In this document: positions 36,797-45,948 of the stretch, piece by piece
Position numbering within the stretch: position 1 is the first letter of the stretch
Layout of the letters: each line of letters begins with the position of its first letter
NCBI RefSeq assembly: GCF_030705305.1
Contig: NZ_JAUZEE010000005.1
Location: 62,001 to 126,000, forward strand
Direction: 5' to 3'
DNA length: 64,000 nucleotides
From: Leptothrix discophora
GTDB taxonomy: Bacteria > Pseudomonadota > Gammaproteobacteria > Burkholderiales > Burkholderiaceae_C
Notes under the pieces: model-generated
Database searches by the model: none
The model's input: the letters and a program-made list of their open reading frames with translations, nothing else
What the model was told of the DNA's origin: nothing
Position numbers and translations under genes: made by a program

Positions 36797-38466
36797 CCGA
36801 TCTGCGGCGTGCGCTGCTGTGGGGCATCTTCTCGGTGTCGCTCGTGATGTTGTGGGACGGCTGGAACCGGCACAACGGTCAGCCGTCGATGTTCGCCCCG
36901 CCGGTGACCGCTCCGGCGACGCCGCAGGCCGGCGCCTCGTCGGTGCCCGCGCCGGTGGCGACCGCCGCCGTGGCAGCGGCCAGCGCGGCCGCACCCGGCG
37001 CCGTGCCGGCGACCCAGGCCGTGCCGCCGGCCGGTGAGCGATTCGTCGTCACCACCGACCTGGTCAAGGCGACCTTCGACACGCGCGGCGGTTCGCTGGT
37101 GCGCGTCGAGCTGTTGCACCAGAAGGACGGCAACGGCCACATGGTCGTGCTGGACCAGTCGGCCCAGCGTCTCTACGTCGCCGAGACCGGCCTGGTGGCG
37201 GCCGGCGCGCCGGGCGCCGTGCCCGACCACACGACGGTGATGAAGCCCACGACCGATGCGCGCGCGCTGGCCGACGGCCAGGACAGCCTGGCGATCGGTT
37301 TCGAGGCGAGCTCCGCCGCCGGCATCAAGCTGGTCAAGACCTACACCTTCCAGCGCGGCAGCTACGCCGTTGGCGTGAAGCACGAGGTCAGCAACGCCGG
37401 CGCGGCCGCCGTGCAGCCGCAGCTCTACCTGCAGCTGGTTCGCGATGGCAATCCGCTGCCCGATGAATCGAGCTTCTACAGCACCTTCACCGGCCCGGCC
37501 ATCTACACCGACGCCGACAAGTACCAGAAGGTCGAGTTCAAGGACATCGAGAAGCGCAAGGCCGGCGACAAGCCCTCGCATGCGGCCCGGGCCGAGAACG
37601 GCTGGGTCGCGATGGTCCAGCACTACTTCGCCGCCGCCTGGCTGCCCACCGGCAATGCGCCGCGCGACTTCTACACGCGCAAGGTCTCGGACAACCTGTA
37701 CTCGGTCGGCATGCTGATGCCGCTGGGCGAGCTGGCCCCGGCGGCCAGCACGTCGGTCGAGGCGCGCCTGTTCGTCGGCCCGCAGCAGGAGAAGGCCCTC
37801 GAGGCGCTGGCGCCCGGGCTGGAACTGGTCAAGGACTATGGCTGGCTGACCATCCTGGCCAAGCCGCTGTTCTGGCTGCTCGACAAGCTGCACGGCCTGC
37901 TCGGCAACTGGGGCTGGTCGATCGTCGCCCTGGTCGTGCTGCTGAAGATCGCCTTCTACTGGCTCAACGCCAGCGCCTACCGCTCGATGGGCAAGATGAA
38001 GGCCATCAACCCGAAGATCCAGGAGATGCGCGAGCGCCTCAAGGACAAGCCGCAGCAGATGCAGCAGGAGATGATGCGCATCTACCGCGAGGAGAAGGTC
38101 AACCCGATCGGCGGCTGCCTGCCCATCTTCGTGCAGATGCCCTTCTTCATTGCGCTGTACTGGGTGCTGCTGTCGAGCGTCGAGATGCGCGGCGCGCCCT
38201 GGCTGGGCTGGGTCACCGACCTGAGCGTGAAGGACCCGTACTTCATCCTGCCCTTGCTGATGACGGCCACCACCGTCCTGCAGACCTGGCTGAACCCCAC
38301 GCCGCCGGACCCCGTCCAGGCCAAGATGATGTGGATCATGCCGCTGGCCTTCAGCGTGATGTTCTTCTTCTTCCCGGCCGGTCTGGTGCTGTACTGGTTC
38401 GTCAACAACCTGCTGTCGATTGCGCAGCAGTGGGCGATCAACCGGTCTCTGGGCCTGAACAAGTGA
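36793..38466 (+). CDS. yidC: Membrane protein insertase YidC
   Basis: A 557-residue Gram-negative type YidC. An N-terminal membrane helix (about 7-22) is followed by a short Ala/Pro-rich linker and a large periplasmic beta domain (about 80-340). The conserved five-helix insertase core (about 360-545) has GWLTILAKPLFWLLDKLHGLLGNWGWSI, the NPIGGCLPIFVQMPFFIALYW region and a VLYWFVNNLLSIAQQW end. It inserts membrane proteins alone or with SecYEG. It overlaps the yidD stop (ATGA). Confidence 0.97.
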   Translation: MTDLRRALLWGIFSVSLVMLWDGWNRHNGQPSMFAPPVTAPATPQAGASSVPAPVATAAVAAASAAAPGAVPATQAVPPAGERFVVTTDLVKATFDTRGGSLVRVELLHQKDGNGHMVVLDQSAQRLYVAETGLVAAGAPGAVPDHTTVMKPTTDARALADGQDSLAIGFEASSAAGIKLVKTYTFQRGSYAVGVKHEVSNAGAAAVQPQLYLQLVRDGNPLPDESSFYSTFTGPAIYTDADKYQKVEFKDIEKRKAGDKPSHAARAENGWVAMVQHYFAAAWLPTGNAPRDFYTRKVSDNLYSVGMLMPLGELAPAASTSVEARLFVGPQQEKALEALAPGLELVKDYGWLTILAKPLFWLLDKLHGLLGNWGWSIVALVVLLKIAFYWLNASAYRSMGKMKAINPKIQEMRERLKDKPQQMQQEMMRIYREEKVNPIGGCLPIFVQMPFFIALYWVLLSSVEMRGAPWLGWVTDLSVKDPYFILPLLMTATTVLQTWLNPTPPDPVQAKMMWIMPLAFSVMFFFFPAGLVLYWFVNNLLSIAQQWAINRSLGLNK

Positions 38467-38508
38467 GTCCTGTCGCGGCCGCGTGACGCGGCCCTTCGAC
38501 CCCGCTTC

Positions 38509-38538
38509 GGGCGGCCCTCGGGCCGCCCGAGTTGTTTC
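38509..38538 (+). terminator. Probable intrinsic terminator after yidC
   Basis: GGGCGGCCC (38509-38517) is followed almost at once by GGGCCGCCC (38520-38528), then GAGTTGTTT. The stem is very stable, with an effective 4-6 base loop, and the T-rich tail is short. It lies 43 bp after the yidC stop and separates yidC from mnmE. Confidence 0.55.
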
Positions 38539-38670
38539 CGACGGTACGGTGGTGACGGTCGTGCATTGCTGCCGAGACATGTCGCACATCCCGTCACCAA
38601 CCGCCACATTTGCGGGGTTGAGCGGCCCCGACGGCGCTCGCACCATAGCGACGCGGGGCCGACCCGAGGT

Positions 38671-38739
38671 CGTCGCTGCAGGCATCTGACGAGACGTGAT
38701 CCGAACGGGAACACCGATCGACACGTGCCTGCAGCGACG
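38671..38739. repeat. 14-bp inverted repeat upstream of mnmE
   Basis: CGTCGCTGCAGGCA (38671-38684) and TGCCTGCAGCGACG (38726-38739) are perfect complements, 41 bases apart. The rest of the 364-bp yidC-mnmE gap holds no gene that I recognise. A regulatory site, a small RNA stem or the ends of a degraded element are possible. Confidence 0.7.
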
Positions 38740-38830
38740 CCCTTGGCTCAGGAGGCCTTCAGCCGCATGGCCAGCCTCCCCCCGCTCGAACACCCCAACG
38801 GTCGGCGGGCCGCGGGCGACAATTCCGCCC

Positions 38831-40330
38831 ATGCTTGCCCGTCTCGACCAGCCCATCGTCGCCATCGCCACCGCCGCAGGACGCGGCGCCGTCGGCATCG
38901 TGCGCGTCTCGGGCCGCGGCCTGGACAGCCTGATGCGTGCCGTCGTCGGCCGCGTCGGCGCTCCCCGCACCGCCCACTACGGACCCTTTCTCGCCGCCGA
39001 CGGCAGCGCCATCGACCATGGCCTGGCGCTGCGCTTTCCGGCACCACACAGCTACACCGGCGAGGACGTCCTGGAGCTGCAGGCGCACGGCGGCCCGGTG
39101 GTCCTGCAGCTGCTGCTGGCGCGTTGCCTGGAGGCGGCCGCCGAGCCCGATCCCGATGCGCCCGGTCGACTCCGGCTGGCCGGGCTGCGGCTGGCCCAGC
39201 CGGGCGAGTTCACCGAGCGGGCCTACCTCAACGACAAGCTCGACCTGGCCCAGGCCGAGGCCGTTGCCGACCTGATCGACGCCAGCACCGAGGCGGCGGC
39301 GCGCGGCGCGGCGCGTTCGTTGTCGGGTGCGCTGTCTCAGCCGGTGAGCCAGCTGCGCGAGGCGCTGATCGAGCTGCGTGCGCTGGTCGAGGCCACGCTC
39401 GACTTCCCCGAGGAAGAGATCGACTTCCTCCAGAAGGCCGATGCCATCGGCCGTCTCGACCGCCTGGCCGCGCGGCTGGACGGCCTGCTGGCCACCGCGC
39501 GGCAGGGCGCGCTGCTGCGCGAGGGCCTGCAGGTTGTCATCGCCGGCCAGCCCAACGCCGGCAAGAGCTCGCTGCTGAACGCGCTGGCCGGGGCCGAACT
39601 GGCCATCGTCACGCCCATCCCCGGCACCACCCGCGACAAGGTCAGCGAGACCCTGCAGATCGAGGGCGTGCCGGTGCACGTGACCGACACCGCCGGCCTG
39701 CGCGAGGACACGCAGGCCAGCGACGAGGTCGAACGCATCGGCATCGCACGCAGCTGGCAGGCGATCGCCCAGGCCGATGCGGTGCTGCTGCTGCACGACC
39801 TGACGCGGCTGGACCAGCCCGACTACCGCCAGGCCGAGGCGCAGATCGCCGGGCGCCTGCCGGCCGGGGCGCGCCTGCTGCACGTCTTCAACAAGGCCGA
39901 TGCGATCGGCCTTCCCGCCGAGGCTCTGGACGAGCGCATCGACGCGATCGTCGCGGCCACAGGCAACGCGACAGATGCCGAGACGGGCGCCGCCATGCAC
40001 GCCATCACGGACGACCTGGCCCCGATCCGCCTGAGCGCGAAGACCGGTGCCGGCCTGGACGCCTTGCGCCGCGCGCTGCTGCACATGGCCGGCTGGCAGG
40101 CCGTCCCCGAAGGCGTCTTCATCGCCCGCGAACGCCACCTGCACGCCATGCGCGCCGCCGCCACCCACCTCGCCGCCGCCCGCGACTGGGCGTCACAGGG
40201 CGACCACGCGCTCGACCTGCTGGCCGAGGAACTCCGCCTGTCCCACGACGCCCTCGGCGAGGTCATCGGCGCGTACAGCAGCGACGAGCTGCTGGGGGAT
40301 ATCTTTGGGCGGTTCTGCATCGGGAAGTGA
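38831..40330 (+). CDS. mnmE: tRNA uridine-5-carboxymethylaminomethyl GTPase MnmE
   Basis: A 499-residue MnmE. The N-terminal tetrahydrofolate-binding domain (about 1-130) begins [21 protein letters not shown] helical domain carries the G domain, with G1 [10 protein letters not shown]2 PGTTRDK, G3 DTAGLRE and G4 NKAD. The essential C-terminal FCIGK is intact. With MnmG it modifies wobble uridine in certain tRNAs. The mnmG gene is not in the window. ATG at 38831. Confidence 0.97.
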   Translation: MLARLDQPIVAIATAAGRGAVGIVRVSGRGLDSLMRAVVGRVGAPRTAHYGPFLAADGSAIDHGLALRFPAPHSYTGEDVLELQAHGGPVVLQLLLARCLEAAAEPDPDAPGRLRLAGLRLAQPGEFTERAYLNDKLDLAQAEAVADLIDASTEAAARGAARSLSGALSQPVSQLREALIELRALVEATLDFPEEEIDFLQKADAIGRLDRLAARLDGLLATARQGALLREGLQVVIAGQPNAGKSSLLNALAGAELAIVTPIPGTTRDKVSETLQIEGVPVHVTDTAGLREDTQASDEVERIGIARSWQAIAQADAVLLLHDLTRLDQPDYRQAEAQIAGRLPAGARLLHVFNKADAIGLPAEALDERIDAIVAATGNATDAETGAAMHAITDDLAPIRLSAKTGAGLDALRRALLHMAGWQAVPEGVFIARERHLHAMRAAATHLAAARDWASQGDHALDLLAEELRLSHDALGEVIGAYSSDELLGDIFGRFCIGK

Positions 40331-40518
40331 CATCAGGCCCAAGTGAGGAACGCCACCCCACCCCGCAACCGGGTGCTCCGCGCCCTCGCACCCCCTCAAG
40401 CGCCGATTCCGTCGCATCTCGCGACACCCCCCCGCTGGCGTGGCGGGCGGGGCTGTCGGAACATCGCGGCACCCGCCGCAGACCGTGTGGCGGGGCTTGT
40501 GCCCTGATGGAGCCGACG

Positions 40519-40986
40519 ATGGACATCGATGACCTGATCCGGGTCGTGCGATCGCTGAACACCGACGACGCCTTCCGTGCCCGGCTGGATCCCTTCCAGT
40601 GGCGCACGCTGGGGTCCTACCTGGCCGCCTACGAGATGCGCGCCGGCGACCTGCTGATCCGGCAGGGCGATGCCGACCGCACCGCCTACTTCATCGCCGC
40701 CGGTTCGCTGCAGGTCTACCGCAGCGGGCCCACGCCGATGCAGACCCGCATCGCGCTGCTGCGCCCGGGCGCGCTGGCCGGGGAGACAGGGCTGTTCAGC
40801 GACCAGCCGCACTCGGCCAACATCGAGGCGATGACGCCGACCCAGGTCTGGGCCATGCACCTGCCGCGGTTCGAGGAGCTGTCGGCGCGCGCGCCCGGCA
40901 TCGCCATCGAGTTCCTGCGCGCGGCCGGCGCGGTGATGGTCGCGCGGCTGCGGGCCAACCTGATCTCGCAGGTGGCGGTCGCCTGA
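40519..40986 (+). CDS. Stand-alone cyclic-nucleotide-binding domain protein
   Basis: A 155-residue protein that is essentially one cNMP-binding fold: LLIRQGDADRTAYFIAAGSLQVYR, then GALAGETGLFSDQPHSANIEAMTPTQVWAM. No helix-turn-helix follows, so it is not a Crp-type activator; it may regulate a partner protein. The phosphate cassette ends HSAN instead of RSA, so cAMP binding is uncertain. GGAG precedes the ATG at 40519; an ATG four codons upstream (40507) lacks a binding site. Confidence 0.82.
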   Translation: MDIDDLIRVVRSLNTDDAFRARLDPFQWRTLGSYLAAYEMRAGDLLIRQGDADRTAYFIAAGSLQVYRSGPTPMQTRIALLRPGALAGETGLFSDQPHSANIEAMTPTQVWAMHLPRFEELSARAPGIAIEFLRAAGAVMVARLRANLISQVAVA

Positions 40987-41084
40987 AGGCCGCGACGGCG
41001 GTGCAGGCATCGCCCGCGCGGCTGCGCCGGTCGGGCGGCTGGTGCAACCTCGGTGCTCCTTCACTGCCGTGCCTGGAGCCATCC

Positions 41085-41471
41085 ATGAAGCCCACCGATG
41101 CCGTGCTCGACGAGGCGCAGATCCGCGCCCGCCTGGCCGCCGAACTGCCGCACTGGACCCTGGAGGACGGGCTGCTGCGACGCCGCTACCGCACCGGCGG
41201 CTGGAAGGCCACGCTGATGGTCGTCAACGTGATCGGCCACATCGCCGAGGCCGGCTGGCATCACCCCGATCTCAGCGTCACCTATGCGGTCGTGGGCGTG
41301 AAGCTGACGACGCATTCGGCCGGTGGCATCACCGAGAAGGACTTCGCGCTGGCCCGCAAGATCGAGGAGGTGGTCGGCTGGCGGCCACAGCATGAGGCCG
41401 GCAACCCGCTCGAAGGCACGCCGCAGGACGATCCGCGGCTGCGCTACATCAAGTTCGATGACGAGGGTTGA
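41085..41471 (+). CDS. Pterin-4a-carbinolamine dehydratase
   Basis: A 128-residue protein of the PCD/DCoH family. Core features are ELPHWTLEDGLLRRRYRTGGW, VIGHIAEAGWHHPDLSVTYAVVGVKLTTHSAGGITEKDFALARKIEE: the family pattern is A-x-x-x-x-H-H-P near residues 46-53, and LTTH. It recycles tetrahydrobiopterin in phenylalanine hydroxylation, but many bacterial members serve molybdopterin-related or unknown roles; no phhA is adjacent. GGAG precedes the ATG. Confidence 0.88.
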   Translation: MKPTDAVLDEAQIRARLAAELPHWTLEDGLLRRRYRTGGWKATLMVVNVIGHIAEAGWHHPDLSVTYAVVGVKLTTHSAGGITEKDFALARKIEEVVGWRPQHEAGNPLEGTPQDDPRLRYIKFDDEG

Positions 41472-41483
41472 ATCCGCGTCGGT

Positions 41484-43481
41484 CTAGCCGTGCAGGAGCT
41501 TGCCCTCGGCCAGCGCCAGTGCCTCGGGCAGCCCGCGCAGCACCAGCACGTCGCCGCCGCGCAGGCGGGTCTGGTCGGTGGCCGGTTCGACCTGGCCGCT
41601 GGCGCGGCGGATGGACATGACCGCGACGCCGATGGCCGCCAGCGCCAGCTCGTCGAGCGACTGGCCGATGGTCGGCGCGGCCGCTGGCACGCTGACGCTG
41701 CTCAGGCGCTCCTGTTCGAGTTCCTGCACGGTGTCGTCGTCGCCGCCGTGGAAGTAGCCGCGCAGCAGGCTGTAGCGGGCATCGCGCGCCTCCTGGGTCA
41801 AGCGCAGCACGCGGCGCATCGGCACGCCGACCAGGGCCAGCGCGTGGTTGGCCAGCATCAGCGAACCTTCGATGGCCTCGGGCACGACCTCGGTGGCGCC
41901 GGCCGCGCGGAGCTTTTCCAGGTCGGTGTCGTCGATGGTCCGCACCACCACCGGCACGTGCGGCGCGTGCTCGTGCACGTGGTGCAGCACCTTCAGCGAC
42001 GAGGCCGTGTCGTGGTAGCTGATGACGACCGCGCTGGCGCGGGCCAGGCCGGCGGCCATCAGGCTCTGCAACCGTGCCGCATCGCCGAAGACGACGCTCT
42101 GGCCGGCGGCGGCGGCCTGGCGAACGCGGTCAGGGTCAAGGTCCAGCGCCATGTAGGGGATGTGCTCGCGGTCGAGCAGGCGGGCCAGGTTCTGGCCGGC
42201 GCGGCCGTAGCCGCAGATGATCACGTGGGCCTCGGTGCGGATCGCCTTCTTGGCGATGGTCGTCAGGGCGACCGACTGCAGCAGCCAGTCGCTGGCGGCC
42301 AGGCGCACGACGATGCGGTCGCTGTGCATGATCAGGAAGGGTGTGGCCAGCATCGAGATGACCATCGACGCCAGCACCGGACTGAGCCAGCGATCGGCGA
42401 TCAGCGCGTGTTCGGTGCCCAGGCTCAGCAGCACGAAGCCGAACTCGCCAGCCTGAGCGAGGTAGAGGCCGGTGCGGATCGCCACGCCGGCCGGAGCGCC
42501 CGTCAGGCGGGCCAGACCGGCCACCAGGATGCCCTTGGCGATCACGGGCGCGGTGCTGAGCAGCAGCACGAGGTGCCAGCGTTCGAGCACCGGGTGCAGG
42601 TCCAGCTTCATGCCGATGGTGATGAAGAACAGGCCCAGCAGCACGTCGTGGAAGGGTCGGATGTCGGTCTCGACCTGATGCTTGTACTCGGTCTCGGCGA
42701 TGAGCATGCCGGCGACGAAGGAGCCCAGCGCCAGCGACAGCCCGGCGTGCTCCGTCAGCCAGGCCAGGCCGAGCGTGATCAGCAGCAGGTTGAGGATGAA
42801 GAGTTCCTCGCTCTTGCGCTTGGCCACGCGCGTGAGCCACCAGCGCATCACGCGCTGGCCGCCCCAAAACAGCAGCGCGAGCAGCGCGGCGGCCTTGAGC
42901 ATGGCCACGCCCAGCGTCCGGACGATGTCCTCGCCGCCCTGTGCCAGCGCGGGGATCAGCACCAGCAGGGGCACCACAGCGATGTCCTGGAACAGCAGCA
43001 CGCCCATGACGCGGCGGCCGTGTTCGCTTTCGAGTTCAAGGCGCTCGGCCATCATCTTCGCGACGATGGCGGTGCTCGACATCGCCAGTGCCGCGCCGAG
43101 TGCCATCGCGCCGGTCCAGTGCAGTTCCCAGGGGCGGGCGAACCACGCGAAGACCGCCGTCAGGAAGAGGTTGCCGACCACGGCGCCCGCGATGGTGAAC
43201 ACGACCTGGCCCATGCCCAGCCCGAACACCAGGCGCCACATGCTGCGCAGCTTGGGCAGGTTGAATTCCAGCCCGATCACGAACATCAGGAAGACGACGC
43301 CGAACTCGGCCAGGTAGCGCACGCCGGCCGAGTCACGCGCGAGGGCCAGCGCATGCGGGCCGATCAGCACGCCGACGATCAGGTAGCCCAGCATCGCGGG
43401 CAGCTTGAGCAGGCGGCAAACCACCACGCCGGTCACGGCCGCGAGCAGGTAGAGCAGTGCAAGGTCGAGCGAGGTGGCCAT
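41484..43481 (-). CDS. CPA2-family cation:proton antiporter with RCK domains (KefB/YbaL-like)
   Basis: A 665-residue protein with about twelve membrane helices (1-380), including GYLIVGVLIGPHAL, EFGVVFLMFVIGLEFN and the transport-helix region LGSFVAGMLIAETEYKHQVETDI. A cytoplasmic TrkA-N/RCK-N domain follows (about 410-525, VIICGYGRAGQNLARLL) and a TrkA-C domain (about 575-660). It probably exchanges K+ or Na+ for protons and is gated by nucleotide or thiol signals. It is divergent from kdsD (126-bp gap), an order common in Burkholderiales. Confidence 0.92.
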   Translation of the reverse strand: MATSLDLALLYLLAAVTGVVVCRLLKLPAMLGYLIVGVLIGPHALALARDSAGVRYLAEFGVVFLMFVIGLEFNLPKLRSMWRLVFGLGMGQVVFTIAGAVVGNLFLTAVFAWFARPWELHWTGAMALGAALAMSSTAIVAKMMAERLELESEHGRRVMGVLLFQDIAVVPLLVLIPALAQGGEDIVRTLGVAMLKAAALLALLFWGGQRVMRWWLTRVAKRKSEELFILNLLLITLGLAWLTEHAGLSLALGSFVAGMLIAETEYKHQVETDIRPFHDVLLGLFFITIGMKLDLHPVLERWHLVLLLSTAPVIAKGILVAGLARLTGAPAGVAIRTGLYLAQAGEFGFVLLSLGTEHALIADRWLSPVLASMVISMLATPFLIMHSDRIVVRLAASDWLLQSVALTTIAKKAIRTEAHVIICGYGRAGQNLARLLDREHIPYMALDLDPDRVRQAAAAGQSVVFGDAARLQSLMAAGLARASAVVISYHDTASSLKVLHHVHEHAPHVPVVVRTIDDTDLEKLRAAGATEVVPEAIEGSLMLANHALALVGVPMRRVLRLTQEARDARYSLLRGYFHGGDDDTVQELEQERLSSVSVPAAAPTIGQSLDELALAAIGVAVMSIRRASGQVEPATDQTRLRGGDVLVLRGLPEALALAEGKLLHG

Positions 43482-43606
43482 CGGGGCAGGTGCGGGGACG
43501 TCGCACGGCAGGGGGCGGGACACTGCGGGACACGTCCGAAAAGGGCCGCCGCCTAGAATCGCCGGATCGTAAGACATGACGCCGGAACCGACCGGCGGAG
43601 CCGCCC

Positions 43607-44593
43607 GTGAACAGCCCCGCATTCGACGCCGCACGTGCCATCCAGATGGCGCGGCAGACCCTCCAGATCGAGGCCGACGCGCTGGTCGCGCTGCAGGCCC
43701 AGCAGGGCGAGGCCTTTGCCGAGGCGGTGCGCCGCACGCTGGCCTGCGATGGCCGCGTGGTCGTGATGGGCATGGGCAAGAGCGGCCATGTCGGTCGCAA
43801 GATCGCCGCGACGCTCGCATCGACCGGCACGCCGGCGCTGTTCGTGCATCCGGCCGAGGCCAGCCACGGCGATCTCGGCATGGTCCAGCCCGGCGACGTC
43901 GTGCTGGCGATCTCCAACTCGGGCGAGAGCGACGAGCTGGCCGCGATCCTGCCGGCGCTCAAGCGCGTGGGCATCACGCTGATCGCGATGACGGGCCGGG
44001 CCGGGTCGACGCTGGCCGCACATGCCGACCTGGTGCTGTCCAACCAGGTCGAACAGGAAGCCTGTCCGCTCAACCTGGCACCGACCGCCAGCACCACCGC
44101 GCAGTTGGCGCTGGGCGATGCGTTCGCGGTCGCGCTGCTGGACGCGCGCGGCTTCCGGGCCGAGGACTTCGCGCGTTCGCACCCGGGCGGCGCGCTCGGT
44201 CGCAAGCTGCTGACCCATGTGCGCGACATCATGCGCAAGGGCGACGCGGTGCCGCGCGTCACGCCGGAGACGCCCTTCCTGGAAGTCATGCGCGAGATGA
44301 GCAGCAAGGGCCTCGGCGCCACCGCCATCGTTGACGCCGACGGCCGCGCGATCGGCATCTTCACCGACGGCGACCTGCGCCGCGCGATCGAGGGCGGGCT
44401 GGACCTGCGCGGCCTCGATGCCCGCGCCGTCATGCGTCCGAACCCGCGCAGCGTGCCCCAGGACGCGCTGGCGGTCGAGGCCGCCACGCGCATGGAGGAT
44501 GCCCGCGTCAACGCGCTGCTGGTCAGCGACGTCGAAGGGCGGCTGGTCGGTGCCGTCAACACGCACGACCTGATGCGCGCGAAGGTGATCTGA
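43607..44593 (+). CDS. kdsD: D-arabinose 5-phosphate isomerase (KdsD/KpsF/GutQ)
   Basis: A 328-residue protein with a SIS domain (about 35-185; MGMGKSGHVGRKIAATLASTG and SNSGESDELAAILPALK) and two CBS domains (about 205-325). It converts ribulose 5-phosphate to arabinose 5-phosphate, the first committed step to Kdo. The start is GTG at 43607 with GGAG eight bases upstream. It is followed 2 bp later by kdsC, which acts later in the same pathway. Confidence 0.95.
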   Translation: MNSPAFDAARAIQMARQTLQIEADALVALQAQQGEAFAEAVRRTLACDGRVVVMGMGKSGHVGRKIAATLASTGTPALFVHPAEASHGDLGMVQPGDVVLAISNSGESDELAAILPALKRVGITLIAMTGRAGSTLAAHADLVLSNQVEQEACPLNLAPTASTTAQLALGDAFAVALLDARGFRAEDFARSHPGGALGRKLLTHVRDIMRKGDAVPRVTPETPFLEVMREMSSKGLGATAIVDADGRAIGIFTDGDLRRAIEGGLDLRGLDARAVMRPNPRSVPQDALAVEAATRMEDARVNALLVSDVEGRLVGAVNTHDLMRAKVI

Positions 44594-44595
44594 GC

Positions 44596-45213
44596 ATGAC
44601 AACCGCATCGGCACAGGCTCAGCCCGTGATCCCGCCGGGTCGACCGGTGCGGCCGACGCTGCACTTCGATCCGGCCCTGCTGCTGCAGGCCCAGGGCGTG
44701 CGGCTGGCGATCTTCGACGTCGACGGTTGCCTGACCGACGGACGCATCTACATCGGTGCCGATGGTGAGGCCGAGAAGGCCTTCAACACGCTCGACGGCC
44801 ACGGCATCAAGCTGCTGGCGCGTGGCGGCATCACGCCGGTCGTGCTGACCGGGCGCGACTCGCCGGCGGTGCGTCGCCGTTGCGCCGACCTGGGCGTCAG
44901 CGAGGCGCTGTTCGGCGTGCACGACAAGCTCGCCGCCGCTGCGGCGCTGCTGGCGCGGCGTGGCGTGGACTGGTCCGAGCTGGCGGTGATCGGCGACGAC
45001 TGGCCCGACCTTCCGCTGATGAGCCGTTGCGCCTTCGCCTGTGCGCCGGCCCAGGCCCATGCCGAGGTCCGCGCCGTGGCCCACCACGTCACGTCCGTGC
45101 CGGGCGGGCAGGGGGCGGGCCGCGAGTTCTGCGACCTGCTGCTGATGGCGGCGGGACGCTATGCCGAGCTGTTGAACGGCCACCTGACCACGCTCGACGG
45201 CGCGTCGGCCTGA
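44596..45213 (+). CDS. kdsC: 3-deoxy-D-manno-octulosonate 8-phosphate phosphatase
   Basis: A 205-residue HAD-superfamily (C0) phosphatase. The DxD catalytic motif is in AIFDVDGCLTDG (about 37-48). KAFNTLDGHGIKLL, VVLTGRDSPAV and the acidic VIGDDWPDLPLM motif follow. It has a ~30-residue N-terminal extension rich in Pro before the core. It releases Kdo from Kdo-8-phosphate. Placed directly after kdsD, 2 bp. Confidence 0.96.
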   Translation: MTTASAQAQPVIPPGRPVRPTLHFDPALLLQAQGVRLAIFDVDGCLTDGRIYIGADGEAEKAFNTLDGHGIKLLARGGITPVVLTGRDSPAVRRRCADLGVSEALFGVHDKLAAAAALLARRGVDWSELAVIGDDWPDLPLMSRCAFACAPAQAHAEVRAVAHHVTSVPGGQGAGREFCDLLLMAAGRYAELLNGHLTTLDGASA

Positions 45214-45246
45214 GGCCGGACCGCGTCGCGACGGCCCCGATCCCGC

Positions 45247-45948
45247 ATGGAAGACGACACCGGCCCGCTGCCGTTGCCACTGCCGCTGCCGCCGCTGACG
45301 GCCGCGACGGCACCCGAGCGGCAGCTGCCCTGGACCGTGCGGCTGCGCCACAAGCTGCCGCAGTACCTGCCGGTGCTGCTCCTGGGCGCGATCGCGGCGG
45401 CGACCGGCTGGCTGGTCCGGCAGACGCCGTCCGGCGACGAGGCGCCCAGCGTCGCCATCGCCGCGAGCGAGCCGGACTACGAGATGCGCGGTTTCTCGGT
45501 CCAGCACTACACCCGGACCGGTCCTGCGCAAGGCGTCATCGAAGGCGACCGGGTGCGCCATTTCCCGGCCACCGACCAGCTCGTCATCGACGGTGCGCGG
45601 GTGCGCTGGACCGATGCGGCCGGCCACCTGGTGCGGGCCGCCGCGCCGCGTGCGGTGGCCGAGGGCGACGGCAGCAGGGTCCGGCTCGAAGGTGGTGCGC
45701 GCGTCGAACGCGAGCCGGTCGAGGGCGAGCCGGGGCCGCTGGTCTTCACCAGCGAGGTGATGGTGTTCGACACCCGCGCCGGCCGCATCCGCAGCGACCT
45801 GCCGGTGCGCCTGAGCCTGGGCGAAAGCCGCTTCGACGCCAGCACGCTGGACTATGACCACACCAGCCGCGTCGTGGTGCTGGACGGACGCGTGCGCGGG
45901 CTGATCGACCCGACCGGCGCTGGCGCAGGTGGCCGTGCCGATCGCTGA
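45247..45948 (+). CDS. lptC: LPS export protein LptC
   Basis: A 233-residue LptC. A Pro-rich N-terminus (about 7-20) precedes a single membrane anchor (about 38-58, YLPVLLLGAIAAATGWLVR). A periplasmic beta-jellyroll follows, with PDYEMRGFSVQHYT and VFTSEVMVFDTRAGRIRSDLPVRL. It bridges LptFG to LptA in lipopolysaccharide transport. The usual lptA and lptB do not follow; a short-chain dehydrogenase overlaps its 3' end by 20 bp instead. Confidence 0.92.
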   Translation: MEDDTGPLPLPLPLPPLTAATAPERQLPWTVRLRHKLPQYLPVLLLGAIAAATGWLVRQTPSGDEAPSVAIAASEPDYEMRGFSVQHYTRTGPAQGVIEGDRVRHFPATDQLVIDGARVRWTDAAGHLVRAAAPRAVAEGDGSRVRLEGGARVEREPVEGEPGPLVFTSEVMVFDTRAGRIRSDLPVRLSLGESRFDASTLDYDHTSRVVVLDGRVRGLIDPTGAGAGGRADR

